A DNA stretch of 20,660 nucleotides from Phallusia fumigata (GCA_008931825.1 QXVZ01003053.1:1-20660), one strand, 5' to 3'. Shown: positions 1 through 10,598, counted from the stretch's first letter. Program-made: numbers and translations. Notes: generated from the letters alone by a model not told the origin.

Positions 1-143
1 TCATTGCCTTTGTGTCACCGCCCCTGAAAATCCCAGAGCCACATACGCCAGTACGCCCACGCGATTGAGTTTTTTTTCAGCATTGAGTCACAGACCAACT
101 ACGTAATGTAAACAGCGTAAACTCAGGTAGCAATACAATATAA
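1..143. other. Left flank, no gene recognised
   Basis: No ORF with splice context or recognisable motif was found here. The stretch ends in the left target-site copy (136-143) of the adjacent hAT-like element. Confidence 0.5.
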
Positions 144-248
144 CAGGGGGGTCCAACCCGACGCGAAAGGGGCCATGGCCATACCAAATTACGTGTTGTT
201 ATTTGCAAATCGCATGTGGCCACATGGTTAAAAAGTTGGACACTCCTG
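144..248. mobile_element. Short hAT-like non-autonomous element
   Basis: The left end reads CAGGGGGGTCCAACCC and the reverse complement of the right end reads CAGGAGTGTCCAACTT. This imperfect terminal inverted repeat resembles the CAGGGGTGTCCAAC ends known from hAT transposons. The flanks CAATATAA (136-143) and CAATAAAA (249-256) match at 7 of 8 positions, as expected for an old 8-bp hAT target duplication. At about 105 bp it has no room for a transposase, so it is a miniature or internally deleted copy. A short antisense reading frame across it is not a gene. Confidence 0.72.
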
Positions 249-256
249 CAATAAAA

Positions 257-738
257 CATCCTGAATAGAGTTGTAGGGAAGTACAATGGGCCCCAATCGG
301 TGCGCTTTATTAGGCCACCGGGTTTCCTGTGGATGAAGCTATTTCAAACAAATCCAATGACTGTGAGCAGGGGCTTGGCCTGGAGGGAGGGAAATTGTAA
401 GGTTGGCTACTACTAGAAAAAATCTTTAAGTTGTACATTACATTAGGTTACTTGCACCTCCCCAGAAAATGGGCTGATGGCTACGCCATTGACTGTGAGT
501 TAGTAACACACAGTGTCCCTGTCTCATTCAGTAACGGTCGTTCGATGTGGTAGCCGATTTGCGCTGCCGTCAAAACTGTTCACAACATTGATCATCTTTG
601 GCCGTAACCACATGCTTGTTTATTTCCTATTAAACGCAACCCGAAATTTGTGTTAACTTCTGATTTACAACAAATAGGCCGATAGTTTCATAGTGTCCAA
701 TGCAATATTAGATATCTTACCGCTTTTACCATATATAT
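257..738. other. Intergenic, nothing recognised
   Basis: I see no convincing exon, RNA gene or repeat boundary in this stretch on either strand. Confidence 0.5.
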
Positions 739-1007
739 CAGTAGTTCTCAAAGTGGGGTCAGCGGTCAACTCGGGGTCCGTGAGGGGATTTTAGGGGGAC
801 CACAAAATGTATTCATTAACCTTTAAGTCGATGGTATTTCGCGCGACTACTACATTACGGCTGTACCTTTCATGCAGCGTTGGTTGCGCCCTTCGCGAAG
901 TTATCGAGTGAAGTAGATGTGAGTTTATTTTTCAGTGGACCGCGAGTCATTGAAAAAATGCAGGAGGGCGTTGTGCAAATAGTTGTATAAAAGTTTGAGA
1001 ACCCCTG
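739..1007. mobile_element. hAT-like MITE, 269 bp
   Basis: The left terminus is CAGTAGTTCTCAAAGT and the reverse complement of the right terminus is CAGGGGTTCTCAAACT, matching the CAGNGGTTCTCAAACT signature of hAT elements. The flanks ATATATAT (731-738) and ATACAAAT (1008-1015) agree at 6 of 8 positions, consistent with an aged 8-bp duplication. The left interior has GGGGTCCGTGAGGGG-type sequence, common just inside hAT ends. A related sequence recurs near 18881, sharing the GGGTC-GTGA motif and a TTTCATG-GCGTT-GTTG block. There is no coding capacity. Confidence 0.75.
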
Positions 1008-1049
1008 ATACAAATAAACAGAGCCTGAGCAAAATCACGGCCTGTTGCA

Positions 1050-1470
1050 AGGGCGGCAGTACGGTACATGGTACGCACAACTCATTTGGAAATCACCGTG
1101 CTGTCCAGGCATACTTGACCGACGAAGGCAGTACGGTACGGTACGCAGCAGAAAACATCAAAAGGTACGGTAGATGTAGGGTACGCCCTTCGGCACAAGG
1201 TACGTGGTACGCACAAAACAATACATAGTACCGTACTGTACTACTATCCTTGCTGTTGACATGTCGCGCCACATGGTGAATGTTTTAAAATTCCGACAGC
1301 CGTTATAGTGCTTCCCAAATACAGATATAACGTCAGGTACCAAGTATGACGGCACGGTACGGTATAGTACGATACAAAAGTCTTAAAAAGGTGCTGAACG
1401 TTGGTACGAGATAATCTTCGTAACAAGGTACATGGTGCGCACAGCTCACTGATGTACCGTACACTGTCAT
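1050..1470. repeat. GTAC-rich interspersed repeat, possible MITE
   Basis: The stretch is filled with variants of TACGGTAC, GGTACGCAC and AGTACCGTAC on both strands. Its ends form an imperfect inverted pair: CAGTACGGTACAT near 1057 and, as reverse complement of the right end near 1467, CAGTGTACGGTACAT. A sub-terminal GGTACATGGTNCGCACA motif occurs near both ends in the same orientation. No clear target duplication was found, so the boundaries are approximate. The two antisense and one sense short reading frames here are by-products of the repeat and show no protein-like pattern. Confidence 0.55.
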
Positions 1471-1949
1471 TTTTGTAAGGGATCGATGGTTGTCAAATGC
1501 TTTGCAATATGGAACTTTGACTGAAGATTTGCGACAAAGGTTTTAACGTTTTGAAAGAATATTATGTGCAAACATGTGCCCCTCTTTGTAATTTATAAAA
1601 AACAACGCTGAACTACAATATATTTTTCCAAAAAAAATACAAATTCATATTTTTCCAAAATTTAAAAACAAATAAAATAAAAAAACAAACAGATTTAAGA
1701 GTTTTTAGTGCAAGCATACGTCAAAATTAATATTGAAGAACGAAAATAATCTGCAAACTTGTGTCATGAATATCATGGATTTAAAGCTAAATAATTAGCA
1801 ATCTTCAGACGTATCAAACAGTATAGAGCAGGAAGTTATAGGTTTGATCAGGAAAACTAAACGGGCTCTTTAAAGGAAAACTGACAAATCACACGCTGGT
1901 AATAAATTGCAAAATCATTAAACTACAAATAAAAAGGTTTTAGAAAATA
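1471..1949. other. AT-rich intergenic stretch
   Basis: Strongly A/T-rich with homopolymer runs, for example around 1610-1690. No exon or RNA gene was recognised. Confidence 0.5.
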
Positions 1950-3245
1950 TTTCAGATATTCTTTTAACTGTAATTTGTGAGGACATGGGTTTTTCGTTGG
2001 TAATTTTTCGTATATTTTGTGCCACCTAACGAATTTTGTACATTAAAAAATTTAGCCGAGCGGTGGCGCTCCTTTTAACACCTCAAGACTTCATCACTTC
2101 GCAAATGAAGTAAACAGGACGTGAAGAGCAACGGGAGGAAATTGAAAGATAAAGATGGTTAAAAGAAACATAAGGAGAGGGTTAAATGAGAAGTCGAGGA
2201 AAGCTTTGAATAGCCGTTTGGAAAAAAAGGATTAGTTTAAAGATGGGTTGTCACGGTTTGGCAATTCAGAGGCTGGCAGAGGCTGTTAGTGTTCGATAGA
2301 TTTTAAGTCTAACCCTCTGCTGTTTTTTAAAGTTGGTCGTAAACCCGGTGATAACTTCGACAAGGTGTAAAAGAAATGTTTAGATTAAAAACACGAACTT
2401 ACAATGAGGTTTTGCTGAAAAAAAAACAGTAAACAACATATGTTGCTACTACACAAGTCTGCTGTCGAGATTTTACACTAAAAACCAGAAATGAACGCAG
2501 GTTTACTGCCGGTGGACATGAAAAAGTGTCGTTGTGTGTCGTTATTCATACCCAGGGATTAAACCCTGGTTCAAAACAAAACGTTTTAATGCTCGTGTTT
2601 AAAAAGTACAAATTTAATTCCTGAAGCTTGTTTTGAAACAAGTAATTGTGGCAGTAGTTTTTCTAATTTCATTTAGGCTACTGAAACTTATCAAAATGTA
2701 AGTATATTATTTATCAAATCTGTTTCTAATGGTTAGACTTTGCCAACCAGTCGGCCAGTTCATCTTTCAGCAGCCTGCCCCATGCCGGTTGGGTAATCAA
2801 TACACGCATGCAGTCTATTGAAACCAACTTAAATTGAAGGTCGTTTAATTCAATTTTTAACGATTTTACTTTTTTAATACAGACTCAGTTGTGCATTCAC
2901 ACGTGCTAGTGACCTAAAACTTTAAGTTGTTTACAGCCGAACCTTTCTGAATTTCGGAATTTAGTCTTAGATTGCAAAACCCAGAGCACGATGCCGTTCT
3001 ACATCGTAAAAAAATGTAGGTACATTTGCAGTTTTGTAAAATATTTTTGTCAATGTAAGTACAATTTACGCCACAGTTTTCCAACTTAATTTATCCTGTT
3101 CAGCACGACGATTTTTTTAGATCAGTACTTGTTTTCATATAAGTGCGACTAAACTCACTACACTAAACTCACTCACAGCAAATCAACAGTATTCTGAAAT
3201 AGTATTACTGCTCCAACCTTTATAGACTTTTTCGTTGTATTTTAG

Positions 3246-4073
3246 ATGGAAACATAAGCTATACACAAGTTGGACTAATAACAGAAGCCGAAATGCAGAA
3301 AATTACAGACTCAAGAGACCCTAATGTGGTTGCAAATGACGTTTTATCGACTGTTAAAAAATACATAAAAGACACCGGAGATAGAGGTAAAGATCAGTAA
3401 AACACAGCCTTGTATCATTTTTTTGTAAGTGAAAGAGGCCTGTAGATTGAAACTACCGAGCAAATCCAAAGGGAGGCAAAAAAGTGTTAGGAGCCGCAGT
3501 CACAATGGCGGAACCGATTCCGGATCCGGAGCCAAAGCCGGGTATTCTAGAGATATGTTGGGCCAGAGCACAAAGAGATATATATTTCACCTGAGTTGGC
3601 ATCGTCAGTCTTTAAAACATACAAGCAAAAATTTAATAAAAAGGTTTAACAAACATAGATTACCGAAAATCATCTGTTAAATTTAACTAATTTTTAGGAA
3701 AATAATTTGGGCAATTTTGTAAAAAATAAGTTTTGTTTTAATGGAGACAATTCTGCTGAAACATATCAATCCACACCACGGCGCTGTAATATTGTAGCAG
3801 CTATTTCAACATGCTTCAAACTCACTTGCCGTTCAGTGCGAAATGCATTTTGAAACTGTTTGAATTGTGGGCAGGCCTCAATGAACATACTTAACCCTTA
3901 TAATTATCAAAATAATAATAAAAATAAATCGTATTTATTTTTTAGCATTGTACTTCAGTGATCAGGATCCTTCAAACAACGATTTAGGCTCTCCAGTTGT
4001 GGCTGAGGAGATGGGCAAGTTAGTTGGGTGGGTTAACAACGGCAGTAAAAATGTCTACTTTTTCGACAAGTAG
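3246..4073 (+). CDS. Unidentified gene, two 3' exons (partial)
   Basis: Two exons can be supported. Exon 3246-3386 follows a strong acceptor (TTGTATTTTAG), is open only when entered after one base of a codon, and ends at the donor GATAGAG|GTAAAG. Exon 3946-4073 follows TATTTTTTAG and continues in that phase to a TAG stop at 4071-4073. The joined peptide is about 88 residues, beginning GNISYTQVGLITEAEM and including ALYFSDQDPSNNDLG. A poly(A) signal AATAAA lies at 4195-4200. If the previous codon ends GAT, the start would read D-GNISY, like the second half of an EF-hand loop, but the final acidic position is Q, so this is only a thought. A donor-like AA|GTTAGT at 4019 is shared, in the same phase, with the copy near 18030, so the last exon may be internal. 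Upstream exons were not found. I do not recognise the family. Confidence 0.55.
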
Positions 4074-4194
4074 TTCCGATTTCACGCAATGTAAACCTTA
4101 TGCAGAAATTTATGAAAGCACAGAATTGTATTACTCTTGTTAACCTTTTTCCGCATTTTGTTATTCATGCAGAACTGCTCCTATTTCGTCTGTA

Positions 4195-4200
4195 AATAAA
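4195..4200 (+). promoter_or_regulatory. Poly(A) signal of the unidentified gene
   Basis: Canonical AATAAA about 120 bases after the TAG stop at 4071. It is followed within 25 bases by a T/GT-rich run, the usual downstream element of a cleavage site. Confidence 0.5.
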
Positions 4201-5199
4201 GATTTTGAACAGATTTTTTGTTCCATGGCAAAATATGAAGAAAATTAGGCGGCGATTCACTATGTCATGTACTGTAAAAAATTTCAAAACGAAGCGGATT
4301 TAAATATTAAAGTATTTGAATCAAATCCCATTTTTTTATGCGGATAATGTGATTTTTTGGCCTTTTGTGTTGGGGCCTATGCCCACATACATTTTTCAGC
4401 AGTAAGCGAATAATTTTCCTGCTATACCAATACTAAAATGCAGTTTTGTGAAATACTGTTACAGTCATTTAGGTTTTAAATATTGTAGTTTTTTTGGTCA
4501 CATACGTGTTACAGAAACCTGATTAAGTATAGAAAATAAATAAGTTTGGAACAAATGCCCTTAAACTAGGCATCAGCCTTTTTCTTCGACATCCTAAAAG
4601 GTCAGTCCCTCCTTCAACCCAACCCTTTTCTGAACCATTAATAATAAATGAGGCAAAACCGCTAGCTTGACAGTCAGCATTTGTCAGATGCAGCCAATAT
4701 GGATTTCAAATACAAAGTTACATGTATTACAAAAATGCGCCAGTATTTCATGTCGTAACCGAGACAGCCCCGGGTTTTAGTGCTTGAGGAAAGCTGATTT
4801 CCAAAGAAACAACAAGGAAGTTTAATAAGCAAAATATACAGGCTTAGTAATTTGCATCCATCGAATAAGAAAGTTGAGGACCACTGGTTCAAGCTTAATG
4901 GTAAAAAGCAAAACGAAGACATTACTGTTGAAATGTTTGTAAAGGGTTGTAAAAATTGCAATATGTCTGGCATCCACATACCACAGCAACCAAATATTCG
5001 CCATTGCCTGATCAGGGCTTGATGTTTCCTGTCTAAACAAATAGCGCACCATTATATTCTTGGCAAGCTTTGCAAAGGACAGGTCGCGAAGTGATGATTT
5101 GTAAAAAAACAACTCATTGTGAAAAGCGGCTTTGCGAGAGTTTGGTGGTGAGCTATTTATTTAGACAGTTTGGAAACCATGACGTCACACTGCTATAAC
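4201..5199. other. Non-coding stretch, possible decayed hAT end
   Basis: No exon was recognised. Around 4873-4887 the sequence reads TTGAGGACCACTGG, whose complement CCAGTGGTCCTCAA resembles a hAT terminus, but no matching left end or target duplication was found. The antisense reading frames at 4674-5112 run across this segment and do not look like protein. Confidence 0.35.
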
Positions 5200-6560
5200 G
5201 CACAATGTTAAATCTGGGCGTTTGTTTCATCGAAATCCCAATCTTCCTTGAAAACGAGCTTAAGACGTACAGCAATGATCCAACAGCACTGGCATGCACA
5301 AATTGCCAATGCAGAAGGAAGTATAGAAAAGGGAAGCCATGTGATGACTGAACCGAAAAACCTACTACGTATATCTATATTTAGTTTCAACTCATTGAGG
5401 TTCGGCTCACAGAAGACACGGTAAAGATTTTAACACTTGAAACCTGCAAACCAACTATTTTTATCGAACAAAGTTGGTCAAATACTTGTTTAAGTGGTTT
5501 GCACTGCATATTGGCCTCTAAACACTAAATATGAGCACTTTACAAAGCCTAACACATTTCAACCGACCACAAAAAGCGAAAAAATAACCTTTCTGGTTAC
5601 AACAGGTTAACTCAAAGAGCAGGTTTCCTACACAAAATGGTTTTGCTCCAGTCCTTTCAAGACTTTGCACCATGCTATGTTTAGGGCCTGTAGAATGTTT
5701 TAACGACACAGATACGTAACGATTTTTATTTGTGCATTGTATCATTTAAAAGTTTGTATTACCAGAAAACGGTAACTTGCAACATTTATAGCTTTACAAC
5801 CCCGCTTGTGTGCTTCCTGTTGTGTTTGGTCCATGACATACAATTAGTTAAACATAGAAGAGCAGGTGGGGGGCACAGAAACTGCTGATACACACAAGTT
5901 GCCGATGGTGATGACAGAACGGAAATCATGCCATGACTAAAACCAACAAACCTTTAGCGCACATTCAAGTGTATGATATTCAGTCTTCCAGATTTGCTAC
6001 TTATTTCCGTGCGGAGCCCGAAAACGTTGGTTTGTTTTGATTACTCATGCTAAATTCTTTTTTTTCAGGCTTAACTTAACCGCATAGCAGACACGACACA
6101 TATTTTTACTTTTGCGACCTGCAAACTGAAGTATTTTTGCAGTGTACATTTGGTCAAACGCCTGATCAAATGTTGTAAAATACATCGCAAATTTCCCCTT
6201 AACACTGATGACTGTGCCCATTGGTTATGTTCAATGCAGCAAAAAGCAGTTTGATCACGTGACAGCTTTGCATGAATGTTACGTTCAGGCGACACGTTTT
6301 GAACAATGAGCGGAAATGCATTGAAGGGCCGTCACTTGCACTTGTAGGGAGAATTGATTTCGCAAAGCAAGTGTGGCCTTGTGGGCGTGTGAAGAAAACA
6401 CAAAGTTGATTCGTATGGCTTTTGCAACCAAGACCGAGCATGCTTAAGCAAAATCTTATAAAAAAGCCTATCATTGTAGAACGCGCTGCAGTTACATCGT
6501 TATCAAACAGTGCGTTGTGGCAGGTGGTTTGGGTTGAAAAAGGTTTTGCTAAACTCATCT
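5200..6560. repeat. Diverged tandem duplication upstream of the channel gene
   Basis: Two blocks offset by about 670 bases resemble each other. One is near 5440-5530 (CCTGCAAACC, TATTTTTATCGA, TTGGTCAAATACTTG, then CTAAACACT). The other is near 6115-6210 (CCTGCAAACT, GTATTTTTGCAG, TTGGTCAAACGCCTG, then TTAACACTGATGACTG). Preceding segments share GCCATG-GATGACTGA-like text (about 5335 and 5930). The copies are heavily diverged and were aligned by eye. They lie directly 5' of the pannexin-like gene and may include its promoter. No confident TATA box or initiator was seen. Confidence 0.4.
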
Positions 6561-6570
6561 TAACATATAT

Positions 6571-6641
6571 TTCTTTATTTAGGCTTTATGCCCAATTAGT
6601 TAGAGCTCAGTAACATTTGACAGAGCAGCGTAAAAGCTTGA
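6571..6641 (+). promoter_or_regulatory. 5' leader of the channel gene with acceptor-like site
   Basis: The run TTTCTTTATTTAG ends in an AG at 6581-6582, 59 bases before the start codon, and looks like a 3' splice site. It could receive an upstream non-coding exon or, if this is a tunicate, a trans-spliced leader. The codon immediately before the ATG is an in-frame TGA (6639-6641), so the protein cannot extend further upstream within this exon. Confidence 0.4.
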
Positions 6642-9600
6642 ATGGACACTGAAAAGTTGCTGGAATCGCTCGAGGCTGTGTCGAAGCAGCATGAGGAATC
6701 TGTGGTGATTGAACTTGGAACCGACCGACTCATCAGATGGTTCGGAGTTTATGTGATTCTCTTCCTTGCAATCGTCTTCAAAATCGGCGAGCTGGCAAGT
6801 ACGGATGCTGTGCATATTGCTTTTTAGTTTGATTTTCATTGGTTTTCCATACTTTAAGTGAAAGAGAGGGAATAACAAAATAGCATTTAATCAATAACCT
6901 GGCTCTTAGTTGTTGTTTTAGGACAAACAGGGACTGTTTAATAATTCAAACCTAACTATTAAATGCAATCCTTAACATATTTCGCGAAATTCGGACAATG
7001 TTAAACGTGGGTCTTGCCAGAAAATAGAATTGGTGACTAAAGGGTAATTACTTGTGGGCAAATGAAACTTTTTTTCTCGCTTTAAACCTTCTCTCGATGC
7101 AGCTTCCGGCATTGCTTGTTACCCGGTTGGGGAAACAACAACCAACATACAATTCATCACCTTCGCCTCCACCTACTGCTGGGAAAATAACGACAACATT
7201 CCTGATCCTTCGACCAATTCCTCGTGGTGCAGCACATCCGGCGGAAACGTCACGCTATTACGCGATCCAACCCAACTTAAGCGTTTCATCGCCTACTTCC
7301 CATACGTCATGCTTTCCCAGGCAAGTCTAAGTGTCAAGCATAAATATTTTGGCTGACCCACCTGGGTTGGTGTTCGAACCTTAGTAAAAATAACCGATCG
7401 AGGTTTAAAGTCTGGCCATGGCTCAAGCGCCCGAAACCATGAGTCTGGTGTTAACTCAATGCAAAGGTACAAGAGCAGTAAGTGTGCGCCATCTATCGGA
7501 CATGGGTTGGCATGGGAGATTGACACCCCTATGTATACGTGGGCCCCGGTCGTGTGTCTATAATGTACATTCGATAAAACTGTTGGTGCGCATTGTATAA
7601 AATATTGCGGTGTACTCAATTACAATTTGGATCTGGACATCTGTTCATTTATGTACTTCTTTAAAAAGCAATGCATGTAACGGCTACACAGGCTGCAGCA
7701 TAATATTTTTTTTTCTCTTTCTCATCATTGTCAACGAACAAAGTTAAACTAAAGAGAAACCAACACGCAAGACGAGAATGCAACAAAAAGTTATGCAATG
7801 TTACACAGGCATGTACAACCAATTTCATTACCAACACAAACCTTTCCTACAGGGTAAGCCTAAGGTATATTGATAATATTTTTCAATTACCTTGTAGAAT
7901 ATATGTTAAAAAATTTCAACAGCACGAAAGTTTTTACCAATTTGATATTGTCATTCTCAGGCCTTGGTTTTTGCCTTGCCCTTTGCTTACTGGCACTTCC
8001 GCGTGGGGGCGCCCTTGATGGGTCATCTAAGGTTCATGCAGCTCCTTCTCAATGAGATCTTCGAGAGTGTTGGCAAGGTGAGAGGCGGAAGGCCACGTGA
8101 CAAAGCCTATGACGTCACATGTGCAACCCTGGACGGAAACAGAATATGGGAACCGGATCAAGATTCGATTAAAACCAAAAACGAAAGCAAAACTGCAGGT
8201 ACACACACGAAATGAAAGATTAACCAAGACATAAATGCCAGAGAACTTCTGTGTAGTAAATACATTTTATTGCAAACGTTTCGGCAATCCGTTACTTCAT
8301 GACGTCACTACTTGGGTCACGTTTTCATTTTTACCCCACTTGTGTATATAACGCACAATTTAAGCTTCTCGTCACTATTGACTAAAGTCTGTTTATTGTT
8401 TTCCTAATAGTAAGACGTTACAAGCAAAATCTATATATGTATCATTTGTATAAACTGACTTAATCAACTAGTTTAAGATGGTTGTACGTGAGTGTTTTGA
8501 ATTATGTTTTACAACTTCGACAACCAACACTATTAGTTTGCCTAAAGGACCTCCCACAACCGCTAGAGGCTCGTCAAGCGACGTGGAAGCCAACTCAGAA
8601 GCCTCAAAAGAACACAAATCGATGTTAACCGAGGATACTTTACCGACCGATAGTGATCTAAGCCATAAGGTACAGGGTAACAATTTTAACTACGAAAGCA
8701 TGACACAAAGCGTGAACTTTGTTTTTTCGTCTGTTGTTGACCTTTAAATTTGTTCCATAGGGGGTATATCATGTGGCAAGAGGAATTTGCATGTTCGACT
8801 ATTGCAAAATCAAATTAAATTGTGTATGTGAAAGTGTCAAACTGCAGGTGACAAGCAAAAACCTATAAAGTTTTGCTATTTACGGCCCACAAGTTGCCCT
8901 AAAACTGTTCAGGTAAAACTGACTCATGGCCACATGCACGACTTGACCTTGTAATTTTGCTAGCACCAAGACCTTGTAATTTTTACCAAACCCACGTGTA
9001 TAATCTTATGCATACCTTTAAAACAGGTATAAATGATCCACTTTTATCTGTTATTTTTGCTATTTCAGGTCAAATCGAAACCTAATGAAAAATCCAAACG
9101 TTTTTATTGGAAATGTCCCCGTTTTTCGTTTGGAAATCTTATTGGAGGAATGCGGGATCGCCACTTGTTTTCGATATTTTGTTACGAGAATTTCGCTAAT
9201 TTACATCATCTTCCATATATTTTGTCCGGTAAGCATGACGTTCGGTATTCACAGCACATATTTCTCGCTCCACAGTTCATCCGGACACAACGTTATTTTG
9301 TAAAGGTTTCCTTCGCATACGGCCAAAAAACTTTTGTTATTATTTGTTGTATCTTTTCTGTCTTAACTAAACGAAGCACCAATCGATGGGATGTTTGCAT
9401 TAACATTGTTCACCAGCGATCTGCATCGTTGTTGCTCCGTTTGACTCATCATTTCTTTTTCGCAGTTAAATAAACGGGAGACTAAGGAAATAACCCCACA
9501 ACAGGAGTCAGCCACCTTTAAAACGCTTACAAATATTTCAAAATCATAATTGCTTGCTTTCTGTGCCATGTTAATGACGTCACTGCTTTAATTTCTCCGT

Positions 9601-10598
9601 TAAATCTGCAAAATCTGGTTCACATGTGCTTTCTGCAGCTCGTTGCTGCATGCATTTAACGTTAAAAATCAAAGAGGTCTCCTAATTTGGCTCGAAAAAT
9701 GTATTAGAATGTGGAGGGCGTGTCATAAATTATCACCCGGCGTGCTAGAGGTTGCCGACCTAAGCCTTACAAGCTTGCCTAGCCACCATATACCTTTCCG
9801 ATGTTATTACATCTTAACGATTGATTGATTACGTTTTAGTTTTCAGTCTAAACGAATTTAACGACAAGCCGAAGCTTGTTATGCCGATAAAGAAGGCACT
9901 GCTTGAGATCTGGTGCCATAAAGANTGGCTCGAAAAATGTATTAGAATGTGGAGGACGTGTCATAAATTATCACCCGGCGTGCTAGAGGTTGCCGACCGT
10001 TGCCTTACACGCTTGCATAGCCACCATATATCTTTCCGATGTTATTACATCTTAACGATTGATTGATTACGTTTCAGTTTTCAGTCTAAACGAATTTAAC
10101 GACAAGCCGAAGCTTGTTATGCCGATAAAGAAGGCACTGCTTGAGATCTGGTGCCATAAAGACAACTTAACCCACACCTTCCTCGTGAAACGTTACGTCG
10201 GCAAACATTTGGTCACAGCCTGCCTCGCGTTCTGCATGACCGCCTTGTTGATCACGTGGTTCTTGGCCTGCGGACTGGGTCATGAAATAATGAAGTCGAA
10301 AACCTTTGGGTGGGTGACAACTTGAATAAACCAAAGCCAAAGCCAGATTAACATTTTCTAGTCCTTTTTTATCAGATGCGAAATTCCGTACCACCACTTC
10401 TGCCTCCTGTGCTCCATCAAGCGATTGCCAGACGTCATAGTGCTGTACGCAATCGACCTTTTCGTCATCATAATGGTGTTTGTGATGTCAATGTACAAGT
10501 TGTGTGACATTCGCAGGAGCAGGAAATTGTACAAATCTCACTTTTTCGAAAATCTTAAAAAGACCAACAATCTGTCGTTCGAAATGGCAGAAGAGTAA
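6642..10598 (+). CDS. Pannexin-like channel protein, copy A (7 exons)
   Basis: Exons: 6642-6798, 7103-7320, 7961-8198, 8515-8669, 9069-9228, 10078-10309 and 10376-10598. All phases agree and give 460 residues. Features follow the innexin/pannexin four-pass layout. A short N-terminal segment precedes TM1 (about 33-48, RWFGVYVILFLAIVF). Extracellular loop 1 has C58, C78 in an STYCWE motif typical of the superfamily, C95, and N-glycosylation sequons at N91 and N101. TM2 (about 114-136) contains FPYVML and PFAYWHF, the counterpart of the pannexin FPY...FWRF segment. The cytoplasmic loop is long, TM3 is about 353-375, loop 2 has C374, C388 and C396, and TM4 is about 406-427. The C-terminus is short and ends MAEE. 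Pannexins form large-pore plasma-membrane channels for ions and ATP. LRRC8 is less likely because no leucine-rich repeats follow. Oddities: intron 2 is GC-AG, and the exon 4 acceptor reads AA where copy B has AG, so normal splicing is uncertain. Intron 5 contains an N-joined duplication. Family assignment is fairly secure; function is inferred. Confidence 0.82.
7321..7960 (+). other. GC-AG intron 2 of the channel gene
   Basis: The exon ends CTTTCCCAG and the intron begins GCAAGTCT, the classic GC-donor consensus AG|GCAAGT. The acceptor is TCATTCTCAG|GCC. Joining here keeps phase 0 and reproduces, without a gap, the FPY...W-F spacing of pannexins. The nearest GT, four bases downstream, would put exon 3 in the wrong frame. 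The intron also holds a degraded stretch (about 7390-7540) shared with arm B. Confidence 0.8.
9229..10077 (+). other. Intron 5 of copy A, inflated by a duplication
   Basis: The donor is TCCG|GTAAGC and the acceptor CGTTTCAG. The equivalent intron of copy B (13672-13054) is 619 bases; this one is 849, and the excess is explained by the 237-bp duplication at 9688-10162. Reading frames at 9033-9473, 9643-9828 and 9821-10066 are exon read-through or this duplication, not genes. Confidence 0.7.
9688..10162. repeat. 237-bp direct duplication joined by a single N
   Basis: 9688-9924 and 9926-10162 are both exactly 237 bases and differ at about 8 positions (roughly 97% identity). They are separated only by the ambiguous base at 9925. 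Each contains the end of intron 5 and the first part of exon 6; the first copy stops inside the exon at CATAAAGA. Copy B has this region once and is closer to the second repeat (CGACC-TTGCCTTACA, CGTTTCAG). The first has a TTTTAG acceptor variant. This looks like two haplotypes misjoined at a sequence gap rather than a real tandem repeat. Confidence 0.85.

Noticed and set aside
2677..2697. 21-base micro-exon between TTTCATTTAG and AAT|GTAAGTAT
   Set aside because: The splice signals are excellent, but in all phases it gives a stop or breaks the frame when joined to the exon at 3246. The matching part of arm B does not conserve it.
3429..3680. 83-codon basic reading frame inside the intron of the unknown gene
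   Set aside because: It lies between two phase-matched exons. An overlapping frame (AEPIPDPEPKPGILE) is equally open, and neither has splice support.
4873..4887. hAT-like terminus TTGAGGACCACTGG
   Set aside because: No partner end and no 8-bp flanking repeat could be found, so no element is called.
4674..5112. Overlapping minus-strand frames of about 100 codons
   Set aside because: Hydrophobic, low-complexity translations of AT-rich DNA with no splice context. They cross a possible decayed hAT end.
7360..7400. GTTCGAACC, resembling a tRNA B box, as a sign of a tRNA gene or SINE
   Set aside because: No A box, cloverleaf or 3' tail was seen at the right distance, so a tRNA or SINE cannot be supported.
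9033..9473. 146-codon continuous frame as a separate gene
   Set aside because: It is pannexin exon 5 (9069-9228) plus intron on both sides. The GTAAGC donor at 9229 and copy B support splicing.
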